Positions 45,501 to 53,391 of a stretch of DNA of 63,856 nucleotides are shown here, one piece after another; position 1 is the stretch's first letter; each line of letters starts with the position of its first letter. This DNA comes from Candidatus Binatia bacterium. GTDB taxonomy: Bacteria; Desulfobacterota; Binatia; UBA1149; JAJCZL01. The notes under the pieces were generated by a model that saw nothing but the letters and a program-made list of their open reading frames with translations, was not told where the DNA came from and searched no databases. The stretch is from NCBI GenBank assembly GCA_028278325.1, contig JANQEO010000379.1, positions 1 through 63,856 on the forward strand, written 5' to 3'. Both the position numbers and the translations under genes were made by a program.

Positions 45501-45824
45501 GCTGTCCGAAAGGTGGTTGACTACCCAGACTTCTCCGGTCGGACTCTCGGCCACCGCTACCGGCTCCATCCCGACCGGCACGGAATCGGCGTAGCTCACG
45601 CCGAGCGCGTCGACGTCGAATATTTCTAGGCGGTTGTCCGGGGTGTTTACCGCGTATAGCCGCGTGCCGTCCGACGACAGGGCCAGCGGTCTTACCGGCC
45701 CGCTTTCGAAAGCCACGAAGGAGTCTTGCTGGGCCCACGCGGGGGAGGCGAGTAGCGACGCCAGGGCGAGGCCGGCGCACCAAGCCAGGATCGAATGGCG
45801 ATTGGGCCTAATGGCTCGAGGCAT
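42507..45824 (-). CDS. Secreted YVTN beta-propeller fused to di-haem cytochrome c (peroxidase-like)
   Basis: 1105 residues with a signal peptide (to about 31, ending SPAWAQQ). Residues about 35-520 are propeller blades of the 40-residue YVTN type (DNRLEIFDVDA, VVNHLSDSVSIVD). Two c-type haem sites follow, CSSCH near 531 and CNNCH near 695. Their spacing of about 165 residues resembles di-haem cytochrome c peroxidase/MauG proteins. A calcium-type DRDEDGFLDTDELDEG segment and a Cys-containing C-terminal region (about 950-1105) come after. Probably a periplasmic or surface electron-transfer protein; the function of the propeller (substrate or partner binding) is unknown. Confidence 0.88.
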   Translation of the reverse strand: MPRAIRPNRHSILAWCAGLALASLLASPAWAQQDSFVAFESGPVRPLALSSDGTRLYAVNTPDNRLEIFDVDALGVSYADSVPVGMEPVAVAESPTGEVWVVNHLSDSVSIVDPATMRVTRTLLVGDEPRDIVFAGTVTPRAFITTARRGQHRTHPSIAAAPGAGDPLFTTEGTPRADVWIFDAANPGPAIGGVPLKIVELFGDTPRALAVSPDGATVYAAIHYSGNQTTALNDGFICPGFDPLTPCLIAGVLPAPGGQLGPATNHAGEQAPEVGLILKFDQPSGEWRDVIGRDWSLFVRFDLPDKDVFSIDADTLLESSFWSGVGTTIFNMVAHPSNGKVYVSNTDSRNEVRFEGPGIFGGTTVQGHLAESRITVLDGASVLPRHLNKHIDYSTLAAEPGFDPNARLHSLATPLDMVIASDGTLYVAAFGSARVGVFSTAALDSNSFDPPVDSASYIDVSGGGPAGLALDEPRNRLYVWTRFDNGISVVDLASGTETDHVNFYNPEPASIVEGRPFLYDAFETSGNGEASCSSCHIFGGLDQLAWDLGNPDDDVTTNPLSILNPGGAAGAPSPINGTGNVDDFHPMKGPMTTQTLRGMDGHGALHWRGDRSNGFFGINALDEDLSFRNFIVAFEGLVGREAPISDSDMQKFADFALAMELPPNPVRPLDNQLTLSQQAGRDFYFNNAVDGPLTCNNCHRTEPENDFFGSGRFSTFEGSTQIFKVPHLRNMYDKVGMFGFLANFGTGTGLTGDQVRGYGYLHDGSVDSLFRFVSANAFNFPDEASRRDMENFMLAFDTEFAPIVGQQVTRDSVNGADVDGRIDMFMQRDDADECDVVAKASVDGTSRGFARLPDGTFQSDRFVDVVTEAQLRGLADTAGQEVTFTCSPPGSGHRMGVDRDEDGFLDTDELDEGSDPADPASVPAGTIPAACPPAPRTDCLIGSKSTVSIRVDDNPDRDRLKWKIIRGEPFSSAELGDPQATTTYRLCIYDRGLGLSSLAGEVVAAPSPNWENRGSKGWRYKDKNDLQDGIRKLDLKTSDQVKSKVSITARGAGIPLSPPAAPAAFYELDPDVTVQLMNDETPICWTSGFDESKRNDEARFKAKAP

Positions 45825-46078
45825 GGGGTCTCCTTCGGGGGCGAGGGATTTCCCCTAGGTTATGGGATACCTGCGGCCCAAGACAACAGGCGTTCTGCGC
45901 TGGTGGCGGAACTTAGCGGCATAGCTTTGTCTATTGTCGTCCGGGCCATGATCCCGGTTGGGGGTGGTTCGCCAGGGCCGATCAGGAGACCTAGTCGTTG
46001 GTCGACTGATCTGCTGCGTGATAAATGTCTATTGCTTTGCCGCCAGGGTAACGAATCCAAGCCATAAGGGGGCAGGAT

Positions 46079-46516
46079 ATGTCTGTTGGCCGGATCTGTA
46101 GTCGAGAAGTCTACCTCGTCGAGGAGAGTGACTCTGTTGCCGCGGCAGCCAAGCGCATGAAGTCGGCCCGGGTGGGAACGTTGGTAGTCGTAGATGAAGA
46201 AAAGGCACCGATCGGCATAATCACCGATCGAGACCTTGCCCTTAGAGTGCTCGCAGAAGACCGGGATCCCCAAGCCGTCATGGTTCGGGCGGTCATGACC
46301 GGTGACGTACGGATGGTCTCCGAGGACACGCCCATCGAATCGGCCCTCTCGCTGATGCGCTCGGTTCGGTGTAGACGCCTGCCCGTGATCAACGAATCCA
46401 GAGAAGTCGTCGGGATCGTTTCCGTCGATGATGTACTGCTGCTGCTGGCCGAAGAGTTTCAACTGCTCGAGACTTTGATCGAACGCGAACAGCCCGCGCG
46501 CCCCGTCGAGGCCTAG
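46079..46516 (+). CDS. CBS-domain pair protein
   Basis: 145 residues made almost entirely of two CBS motifs (GTLVVVDEEKAPIGIITDRD and RRLPVINESREVVGIVSVDD), a Bateman module that usually binds adenosyl nucleotides. The last 25 residues form a short acidic helix. No effector domain is attached, so it would act as a free sensor on a partner. It runs directly into the CheR-type gene, whose frame overlaps its end, suggesting a shared transcript. Confidence 0.87.
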   Translation: MSVGRICSREVYLVEESDSVAAAAKRMKSARVGTLVVVDEEKAPIGIITDRDLALRVLAEDRDPQAVMVRAVMTGDVRMVSEDTPIESALSLMRSVRCRRLPVINESREVVGIVSVDDVLLLLAEEFQLLETLIEREQPARPVEA

Positions 46517-46517
46517 G

Positions 46518-47378
46518 ATCAGACACCCCGACGGCGACCGTCCCGGACCCGGCCTGCCGGACGACGAGTGTGTCCGCTTCCTCCAGTGGGCGCTGCCACA
46601 ACTCGGGCTCCGCTGGAAGGGTTACCGAAAGGTACGGCGGATCGTTCGCAAGCGGCTCCGCCGCCGACTGCGCGAGTTGTCGCTTCCTGACCTTGCCTCG
46701 TACCGAGCTTATCTCGCGGCCCACACAGAAGAGTGGGCGGTACTCGACTCGCTGTGCCTGATCCCCATCTCGCGCTTCTACCGCGACCGCCGGGTCTTCG
46801 ATGTCTTGTTTCGCGACTACCTGCCGGCCATCGCGCGAGCGGCCACCACTGCGACCGTCGAATGCTGGTCCGCCGGCTGCGCCTCAGGCGAGGAGGCCTA
46901 CACCATTCTGATCGGTTGGAAGCTGCTTGTCGGAGCCGAGGAGCCTGCTCCCCCTTTGCATATGCTTGGCACAGATGCCGACCCGACCCTCATCGAGCGG
47001 GCGCGCGATGCCTGCTATCCACCGAGCGCTCTGAAAGACCTTCCATCGGATTGGCTGGCAGTCGCTTTCCAACAGTCGCCGGAAGGCTGCCTGTTGCGGG
47101 CCGAGTTTCGGCAGGGAGCGGACTTCCTCTGTCAAAATCTTCGTGAAGCGCTGCCGTCTCAGAGCTTCGACGTGATTCTGTGTCGCAACTTCGTATTCAC
47201 TTACTTTGATTCGGACATGCAAAGAACGATGGTTGATCGGCTCACGAGTCGGCTGTCGGAACGAGGCCTGCTCGTGATCGGCGCCACTGAGACACTCCCC
47301 GAAGGTTGTGCGGGCGTCGTTGCGCTTGATCAGCGACTTGGCATCTACGCGCGGGACGGGGCTGTCGATTGCCGGTAG
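46518..47378 (+). CDS. cheR: CheR-type SAM methyltransferase with no ordinary start codon
   Basis: The C-terminal CheR domain is clear: ISRFYRDRRVFDVL, WSAGCASGEEAYT (SAM motif), LGTDADPTLIERA, ILCRNFVFTYFD. A TTG at 46677 would truncate the N-terminal CheR domain, because the same frame upstream encodes ECVRFLQWALPQLGL, RWKGYRKVRRIVRKRL and RRRLRELSL, the expected substrate-binding helices. Between the in-frame stop at 46476 and 46677 there is no ATG, GTG or TTG in this frame. Candidates are ATC at 46518 (two bases after the CBS stop, CGAGG upstream) or CTG at 46554. There is no CheB, receptor or CheA nearby, so the target is not obviously chemotactic. Confidence 0.72.
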   Translation: MRHPDGDRPGPGLPDDECVRFLQWALPQLGLRWKGYRKVRRIVRKRLRRRLRELSLPDLASYRAYLAAHTEEWAVLDSLCLIPISRFYRDRRVFDVLFRDYLPAIARAATTATVECWSAGCASGEEAYTILIGWKLLVGAEEPAPPLHMLGTDADPTLIERARDACYPPSALKDLPSDWLAVAFQQSPEGCLLRAEFRQGADFLCQNLREALPSQSFDVILCRNFVFTYFDSDMQRTMVDRLTSRLSERGLLVIGATETLPEGCAGVVALDQRLGIYARDGAVDCR

Positions 47379-47383
47379 CCGCT

Positions 47384-48070
47384 CTAGTCGGGCCTGCCGA
47401 CCGGCATCAGGGCGAGCGGCCGTTCGGCCTTGGGCAACCTCAATACCTCAGAGACGCGATCGTCCCGGAAGGCGCCCACCATCACGGTGCCGAGGCCGAG
47501 CGCAGTGGCCTGTAGGTATAGGTTCTGGCCGGCATGGCCTACTTCCATGTGCGTGTAGCGCTCGCCGCGCCCGCCGTACTTCCTCGTCACCCGCTCATAG
47601 ACGCCGGTGATAGCGATCGTGGCCGGCGCGTCTTTGATGAAATCCTGCCTCAAGGCTGCCCCGGCCAACCGGTGCCTCAAGTCGCCGCTCGCACGGCGGT
47701 GCAACTCATGTCCGTCAGGCCTGTATTTGTAGAGACCGGCCGGCAGGCCCTCGATGGCGCCTGCGACCAGGTAGAGCTCGAGCGGATACAGGGCGCCCGC
47801 CGAAGGCGCCGTGCGCTCACCGGCGGCCGACGTTATGCCCTGTGCCGCCCACAGAAGCTGCGACGCCTGTTCGAGGGACAGTGCGCGGGACGAGAACGAT
47901 CTCAACGACCTCCGTTGACGAAGGGTCTCTTGCAGCGCGGTGCCGCCTTCGAGTTTCGGCTTCGGAAGCTTGATCTCGGCCACGTAGTCAGACTCCGCGC
48001 GAGCGTACGGCGCGTGGGTGGGGCCTAGTACGCCGCCGAAGATAGCCAGCAAACAAACAAACTGCTTCAC
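47384..48070 (-). CDS. Secreted SagB/ThcOx-family nitroreductase-fold oxidoreductase
   Basis: 228 residues with an N-terminal signal (FVCLLAIFGGVLG, cleavage near ARAES). The core is the SagB/McbC-type FMN fold: RRSLRSFSSRALSLEQ, WAAQGITSAAGERTAPSAGALYPLEL, GHAGQNLYLQATALGLGT and a C-terminal PVGRPD. Cytoplasmic SagB enzymes oxidise azolines to azoles; exported versions are common but poorly understood. No YcaO or precursor peptide gene is visible nearby. It converges on the CheR-type gene with five bases between. Confidence 0.83.
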   Translation of the reverse strand: MKQFVCLLAIFGGVLGPTHAPYARAESDYVAEIKLPKPKLEGGTALQETLRQRRSLRSFSSRALSLEQASQLLWAAQGITSAAGERTAPSAGALYPLELYLVAGAIEGLPAGLYKYRPDGHELHRRASGDLRHRLAGAALRQDFIKDAPATIAITGVYERVTRKYGGRGERYTHMEVGHAGQNLYLQATALGLGTVMVGAFRDDRVSEVLRLPKAERPLALMPVGRPD

Positions 48071-48176
48071 GTCTTGATGTGCGCGTCGCTTGCCACGTTC
48101 GACCTGTTAGAAGATCCGCAGCTCGACGGCAAATCGGCCGCACGCGCACGGCTCGGCCGATCCGGGAGCATCGCCG

Positions 48177-49337
48177 TCAGGCCCCGGACTGCCAACGCAG
48201 TACCAGCGTTTCATCCTCGCCGAACTCCGCGCGGGTTCCAAGCATGCGCCCTTCCCGGTTTAGGGTATCGTGCAGCCACCGGGCGTCCTCATCGCGTGCG
48301 TAGTTTACTCGCATACGGCGAATACGTGTGGGCGTCATCTCGAGGGCGGCCAGCTTTCCAGTGCCCGCCTCGAGCGATGCGAAATACATGAGGCCGAGAT
48401 CGTCCCGGTAATCGGGCCGGCTGCCGATGCCTTCGTAATCGTCCGAAAAATCACCGCAACCATAGAGGATGAGCCTCTCTCGGTAGACCTCGATTCCCTT
48501 CACATGGTGTGACGAGTGCCCGTGGACGACATCGACATCCGCATCCTCGATGAGTCGGTGCGCAAAGCTCCTTTGCTCCTCGGGAATTCTGTAGCCCCAA
48601 TTGGCCCCCCAATGGATGGAGACCACGACGATGTCTCCGTCGCGCTTCACTCGGCGCACGCCCTCGGCGATGCGATGAACCGTCTCTTCGCTCAGGTCAT
48701 ACAAAAGGTTCAGCCCTGGCTTGCCCTCTTCCGCCAGCCAGGCCAGGGGAATTCCGCTGGAGAGATGACCCACGCCGAAGATAACGACCCTTCCCTTGTC
48801 GGGGACATCGATAATCGCCGGAGTCGTGGCCTCTTCGATGTTGCGGCCCGCCCCCACAGTCTTGATGCCGGCATCTCGCAGGGTGTCCAATGTCTCGCCA
48901 AGCCCGGCGCGCTCGAAATCCAACACGTGGTTGTTGGCAAGGGTGCAACAATCGATGTCCGCAGCCGTGATGGCAGGAACGTTGGCCGGGTGCATTCGAT
49001 ACTGGATGCCCTTCCCCGGCCAGGGCGAGTCGCTCGTAGTGACAGCGGTTTCCAGGTTGATCAGCCTAACGTCGGGCGCTGTTTCCTCCAGCTTTCGAAG
49101 GGCGTCTCCCCATATGTATGGAAAGGCTACCGGCTTTTGGATCGGGCCGTTCGCCGCCTCAGCGAGCTCGACGTAGCGGGTGGCGTCACTTACCGCCGGC
49201 TCGTCGATGTGCGGGTCGCCCGGATGGGGAAGGATCTGGTCTACGCCCCTGCCGGTCATAACGTCGCCGCAGAGGAATAATCCAATAAGCGTCGAGCTGT
49301 CCGGGCTGTCGCTTGTTTGCTCGGTCATGGCACTCAA
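48177..49337 (-). CDS. CapA-family (PGA_cap) metallophosphatase-like protein
   Basis: 386 residues of the CapA/PgsA fold. LFLCGDVMTGRGVDQ is the metal-binding start, LANNHVLDF and GAGRNIEEA are the middle signature, and VVSIHWGANWGY, VHGHSSHHVKGIEVY and YGCGDFSDDY complete the active-site histidines. The family is linked to poly-gamma-glutamate and other capsule export, though many homologues have unknown roles. No signal peptide is seen. The protein is not beside capBC or ligase genes here. Start could be residue 4. Hairpin repeats lie upstream, between it and tRNA-Leu. Confidence 0.87.
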   Translation of the reverse strand: MSAMTEQTSDSPDSSTLIGLFLCGDVMTGRGVDQILPHPGDPHIDEPAVSDATRYVELAEAANGPIQKPVAFPYIWGDALRKLEETAPDVRLINLETAVTTSDSPWPGKGIQYRMHPANVPAITAADIDCCTLANNHVLDFERAGLGETLDTLRDAGIKTVGAGRNIEEATTPAIIDVPDKGRVVIFGVGHLSSGIPLAWLAEEGKPGLNLLYDLSEETVHRIAEGVRRVKRDGDIVVVSIHWGANWGYRIPEEQRSFAHRLIEDADVDVVHGHSSHHVKGIEVYRERLILYGCGDFSDDYEGIGSRPDYRDDLGLMYFASLEAGTGKLAALEMTPTRIRRMRVNYARDEDARWLHDTLNREGRMLGTRAEFGEDETLVLRWQSGA

Positions 49338-49343
49338 TGGCTC

Positions 49344-49565
49344 GATCGCCGTAGGTAGCTCGCCCGCTCGCTAGCTCGGGAGACGTCAACGCCTATAGCT
49401 CGGAGTTTAGCGCACGGATCACGTGAGGTAGCTCGCCTGCTCACCAGTTCGCAGGCTCGGGGATCTCGCTCCCTCGCTGGCTCGCTATACACCGGCATGC
49501 ATGTCGCGGTGTCTAGCCCACAGATCGCGTGAGGTATCTCGCCCGCTCGCTAGCTCGCGGGCTCG

Positions 49566-49568
<3 letters not shown>
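49344..49568. repeat. Three-copy hairpin repeat abutting tRNA-Leu
   Basis: Copies at 49344-49380, 49417-49461 and 49523-49568 share GATC..CGTGAGGTAGCTCGCC.GCTC. In the second copy GCCTGC (49435-49440) pairs with GCAGGC (49451-49456). In the third GCCCGC (49541-49546) pairs with GCGGGC (49557-49562). A C-G pair is replaced by T-A, so the stem is kept by compensating change. Loops are ten bases in both. The first copy has a degenerate right arm. The third copy directly adjoins the tRNA CCA end. Confidence 0.75.
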
Positions 49569-49653
<85 letters not shown>

Positions 49654-49678
49654 TTCGGGCAGGGGGAAGTCGTCGTAA

Positions 49679-50122
49679 CTATTGCGCCCCGGCGCTCTCG
49701 TCAACTGCGGGGGCTGCGTCGGAAGCAGGTGCTGCTTGCTCGGAAGCTCCGTCGGTCGCCCCGGCCGCTCCGCCGGCGGCTTGCGCAGCCTCATTGGCCG
49801 CTTGCTCTACAGGCGCGGCTTCGGGTTGGGCGGCGGGCACTATCGGCGGAGGCGCTTGTGTGGTCGGTTCCGACAGTCCGTCGAACACCGAGTCGTCTTG
49901 TGCCGAGATTACCGCCAAGCCGAGAGAGGTGAGCATGAAGACGGCCGCGCTGGCCGCGGTAAGTTTGGTCAACAGGTTGCCGGCGCCGCTGGGCCCGAAC
50001 ACCGTAGAACTCGCGCCTCCGAAGGCGGCTCCCATGTCGGCACCCTTTCCGGATTGAAGCAGGACGACGCCGATAAGAAAAAGGGCGGCGAGGATGTTCA
50101 GCGTGACCAGTAAGATGCTCAC
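49679..50122 (-). CDS. secG: Preprotein translocase subunit SecG
   Basis: 147 residues. The first 75 are a standard SecG: a helix (ILLVTLNILAALFLIGVVLLQ cut by the conserved QSGKGADMG turn), then FGGASSTVFGPSGAGN and a second helix. SecG assists SecYE during SecA-driven export. The remaining 70 residues are an Ala/Pro/Glu/Gln-rich tail not needed by the family, making the protein longer than the usual 75-130. It starts five bases after tpiA in the gap-pgk-tpiA-secG order. Confidence 0.95.
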   Translation of the reverse strand: MSILLVTLNILAALFLIGVVLLQSGKGADMGAAFGGASSTVFGPSGAGNLLTKLTAASAAVFMLTSLGLAVISAQDDSVFDGLSEPTTQAPPPIVPAAQPEAAPVEQAANEAAQAAGGAAGATDGASEQAAPASDAAPAVDESAGAQ

Positions 50123-50127
50123 AATCG

Positions 50128-50883
50128 TTACTCCTGGTAGTGAACTATGCGCAGGAAGTCGTCTGCCTTCAAGCTCGCTCCGCCGACCAGGGCGCCGTTG
50201 ACATTGGGGCAGGCCATGAGCTCGTCGACGTTGTCGGGCTTTACGCTGCCGCCATACAAGATACGGATGTCGTCGGCGATGGCGTCCTCAGTGAGTGAGC
50301 GAAGAACGCTTCGAATGTGCTGGTGGACTTCTTCTGCTTGTTCGGGCGTGGCCGTCTTGCCGGTTCCGATGGCCCATACCGGCTCATAGGCGACGATCAG
50401 AGTCTTGAACGCTTCCGCCGGCAGCTCGAACAACCCACCGCGCACCTGTTTCTCCACCAGCGCCATCGTTGCGCCCTCTTCGCGCTGCTCGAGGGTTTCG
50501 CCTACGCACACGATGGGGATGAGGCCGGCCTCGTCGGCCGCGGCGACTTTCTTAGCCACCGTGTAGTCAGTTTCACCGAAATGCTGACGGCGTTCGGAGT
50601 GTCCGATGATCGCATGGGAGCACCCCGTGTCTTTGATCATTGCGGCCGATACCTGGCCGGTGAATGCACCCTTGGGTTCCCAATACAGATCCTGGCTCGA
50701 CAGAGCTACGCTGGACCCCGAGAGAACTTCGGCTGTGTCGACCAACGCAGTGTAAGGAGGAGCGACCAGCACGTCGCGCCCTTCCAGGCCCTTGGAGCCG
50801 TCAACGATGGCCGAGGCCAGGTCGCGGGCTTCTTGGCGAAGACAATGGAGTTTCCAGTTACCGGCAAGAAGTGGAGTCGGCAT
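50128..50883 (-). CDS. tpiA: Triosephosphate isomerase
   Basis: 251 residues, the normal length. GNWKLH near the N-terminus has the catalytic Asn and Lys, IGHSERRQHF the His95 equivalent, VAYEPVWAIGTGKT the catalytic Glu and flexible loop 6, and YGGSVKPDN the phosphate loop. It interconverts dihydroxyacetone phosphate and glyceraldehyde 3-phosphate in the cytoplasm. Three bases after pgk. Confidence 0.97.
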   Translation of the reverse strand: MPTPLLAGNWKLHCLRQEARDLASAIVDGSKGLEGRDVLVAPPYTALVDTAEVLSGSSVALSSQDLYWEPKGAFTGQVSAAMIKDTGCSHAIIGHSERRQHFGETDYTVAKKVAAADEAGLIPIVCVGETLEQREEGATMALVEKQVRGGLFELPAEAFKTLIVAYEPVWAIGTGKTATPEQAEEVHQHIRSVLRSLTEDAIADDIRILYGGSVKPDNVDELMACPNVNGALVGGASLKADDFLRIVHYQE

Positions 50884-50886
50884 GGA

Positions 50887-52071
50887 TTACGCCCTCCTTG
50901 ATTCCAGTGCTGCAACGCCCGGCAGGGTCTTGCCTTCGAGCAGTTCCAGTGAAGCGCCGCCGCCCGTGGAGATATGCGTTATGTCGCCGGCTCTACCGGA
51001 CTTGGACAGAGCCGCGACACTATCACCGCCACCAACCACGGATACACCGGCCGAATCGGCGACGGCCTCGGCGATCTTCATGGTGCCGATCGAAAAGGCT
51101 TCCCACTCGAACACGCCCATGGGGCCATTCCAGAGGATGGTTGCGGCTTTGGCAATTGCCGCCGCGAAGCGCTCGCGGGTGGCAGTGCCGATGTCGAGGC
51201 CCATTGCGCCTTGCGGGATGTCGATGCCGTCGATCGACGTTGCTGCCGCGTTCTCGTCGAACTCGGTCGCGGTGATGTGATCGCTGGGCAGCTCTATGGC
51301 CACGCCCGCGCTCGCCGCGCGTTCGAGAAGGGAGGCGGCCAGGTCGAGCTTGTCTTCTTCCACGCGTGAGGCGCCGATCTCGTGGCCTTGCGCCTTCAGC
51401 AGGGTGTAGGCCATGGCGCCGCCGATGAGAATGGAGTCGACCTTACCGATCATGTTCGAGAGCAGCTCGATCTTGTCGGAAACCTTGGCTCCGCCCACGA
51501 CAGCAACGAAGGGCTTGGCCGGATTCTCGAGAAGGCCGGAGAGAAACTCGACTTCCTTCAACAGCAGGAAGCCGGCTGCAGAGTCGTCGACATGGTTGAC
51601 GATACCTGCCGTCGAAGCATGTGCACGGTGGGCCGCTCCGAAGGCGTCGTTGACGTAGACGTCGGCCAGCCGCGCGAGAGCGGAGGCGAACTCGGGGTCG
51701 TTCTTTTCCTCTTCAGCGTGGAAGCGCAGGTTCTCCAACAGCACGACATCGCCCGCGCTCATTTGATCGACCACCGTTTCCGTTTCCTGGCCGATGCAGT
51801 CCGGTGCCAGCTTCACGGGTTTGCCGAGAAGGCTGCCGGCTTTGGCTGCCGCCGGCGCAAGAGAGAGCTCCTCGGAGCGCTTGCCTTTGGGTCTTCCCAG
51901 ATGGGAAGCAAGGATGACCTTGGCCCCACGCTCGAGCGCGTGCTTTATGGTGGGCAGCGAGTTCTCGATGCGGGTGGCGTCAGTGACTTCACCGTCGCGG
52001 ATCGGGACGTTGAAGTCGACGCGTATGAACACGCGACGCCCCGCGAGATCGAGTTCCTCGATGCTTCTCAA
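50887..52071 (-). CDS. pgk: Phosphoglycerate kinase
   Basis: 394 residues, typical for bacterial Pgk and not fused to TpiA. RVDFNVPIRDGEV, SHLGRPKGKR and LLENLRFHAEEEKNDPEF mark the N-terminal substrate domain. GGAKVSDKIELL and the C-terminal GGGDSVAAL nucleotide region follow. It makes ATP from 1,3-bisphosphoglycerate. It follows gapA by 12 bases in one transcript. Confidence 0.97.
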   Translation of the reverse strand: MRSIEELDLAGRRVFIRVDFNVPIRDGEVTDATRIENSLPTIKHALERGAKVILASHLGRPKGKRSEELSLAPAAAKAGSLLGKPVKLAPDCIGQETETVVDQMSAGDVVLLENLRFHAEEEKNDPEFASALARLADVYVNDAFGAAHRAHASTAGIVNHVDDSAAGFLLLKEVEFLSGLLENPAKPFVAVVGGAKVSDKIELLSNMIGKVDSILIGGAMAYTLLKAQGHEIGASRVEEDKLDLAASLLERAASAGVAIELPSDHITATEFDENAAATSIDGIDIPQGAMGLDIGTATRERFAAAIAKAATILWNGPMGVFEWEAFSIGTMKIAEAVADSAGVSVVGGGDSVAALSKSGRAGDITHISTGGGASLELLEGKTLPGVAALESRRA

Positions 52072-52083
52072 CTGCTGACGCTG

Positions 52084-53085
52084 CTAGCGGGGCGCGACGA
52101 GCTTGGCGACGTCGCAGAGGCGAGTCGAGAAGCCCATCTCATTGTCATACCAAGAAAGCACCTTGGCGAAGCCCGGCTCGAGCACCTTGGTCGAGGGCGC
52201 GTCGAAGATCGAGGAGTGCGGGTTGCCGTTGAAGTCGATGGACACCAAAGGCTCATCGACGTACTGCAGCACGCCGGCAAGCGGCCCTTCAGCCGCGGCT
52301 CTCATTGCAGCGTTGATCTCGTCGCCCGACGGGGTCTTGTCGGTCTCGAAGACCAGGTCGACCACTGAAACGTTCGGGGTCGGTACGCGAATGGCCATGC
52401 CGTCGAGCTTGCCGTTGAGCTCTGGTAGAACGAGGCCTACGGCCCTGGCCGCGCCCGTCGTGGTCGGGATCATGGACTCGGCTGCAGCGCGTGCACGCCT
52501 CAAATCGCTGTGCGGCAGATCGAGGATGCGCTGGTCGTTGGTGTAGCTGTGGATGGTCGTCATGAACCCGCGCTTCAGGCCGAACTCTTCGTGGAGGACC
52601 TTGGCCACCGGCGACAGGCAGTTGGTCGTGCACGAAGCGTTGGAGATCACGTGGTGCTCACTCGCGTTGTAGGCATCGTGGTTGACGCCGTAGCACAGGG
52701 TGAAGTCCACACCCGAGGCCGGCGCGGAGATGATGACCTTGCTCGCTCCGGCATCGAGGTGCGCCGCAGCTTTCTCGCGAGAGGTAAAAAGTCCGGTCGA
52801 CTCGATGACGACATCGGCGCCGAGGGATTTCCACGGCAACTCGGCCGGGTTCCGTACCGACAGTACGCGGATCGCTTTTCCCGCCACGACGATGTTGTCG
52901 CCGTCCACCTCCACGCTTTCCGGGAAGTGCCCGTGTACCGAGTCGTACTTGAGCAGATGCGCCAAGGTCGCGGCATCGGTGAGGTCGTTGACTGCGACGA
53001 CATCGATGTCGGAATGACTCAAGCTGGCGCGAAGCATGTTGCGGCCGATACGGCCGAAGCCGTTGATTCCTACCCTGACACTCAT
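52084..53085 (-). CDS. gapA: Glyceraldehyde-3-phosphate dehydrogenase, type I
   Basis: 333 residues. [11 protein letters not shown] is the NAD-binding start, SNASCTTNC carries the catalytic Cys152, and [14 protein letters not shown] is the C-terminal family signature. It oxidises and phosphorylates glyceraldehyde 3-phosphate. A strong AGGAGG precedes the ATG. It is the first gene of the gapA-pgk-tpiA-secG-tRNA-Leu unit and divergent from the tol cluster. Confidence 0.97.
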   Translation of the reverse strand: MSVRVGINGFGRIGRNMLRASLSHSDIDVVAVNDLTDAATLAHLLKYDSVHGHFPESVEVDGDNIVVAGKAIRVLSVRNPAELPWKSLGADVVIESTGLFTSREKAAAHLDAGASKVIISAPASGVDFTLCYGVNHDAYNASEHHVISNASCTTNCLSPVAKVLHEEFGLKRGFMTTIHSYTNDQRILDLPHSDLRRARAAAESMIPTTTGAARAVGLVLPELNGKLDGMAIRVPTPNVSVVDLVFETDKTPSGDEINAAMRAAAEGPLAGVLQYVDEPLVSIDFNGNPHSSIFDAPSTKVLEPGFAKVLSWYDNEMGFSTRLCDVAKLVAPR

Positions 53086-53391
53086 CGGATCCTCCTGGCG
53101 GCGGGTGGGCGTCCCGAGATGCTATCCCCAGCTGCTATCTACAAGCGCCCGTAATCGTTCGGAAAAACAAGCGACTCTATCCCACGCGACGGCTGAGGAG
53201 TCAAGAACGCCGCGGCGCGGTAGTGGTTGCTCGAAGCAGGCGCCGAGCGCGGTCGGTCTCGAGCCGACGGAATCTAGCGGGATGGTTCCAACAGATGTTA
53301 GAAAGCGTCGGCGAAATTGACAGCCTGAAGGGCGCATACTACCTTCGAGAATCGTGGTTGTGGTTGGTGGCTGTCGGTCGGAGTCGCCTTG
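53086..53391. promoter_or_regulatory. Divergent region gapA/tolQ with candidate tol promoter
   Basis: About 306 bases without a gene. A perfect TTGACA (53317-53322) is followed 17 bases later by TACCTT (53340-53345), a weak -10, placing a possible tolQ promoter about 45 bases before its ATG. The gapA promoter was not identified. Confidence 0.35.

Noticed and set aside
51382..52368. 328-residue plus-strand frame over pgk and gapA
   Set aside because: It lies wholly opposite two certain glycolytic genes and has no domain features.
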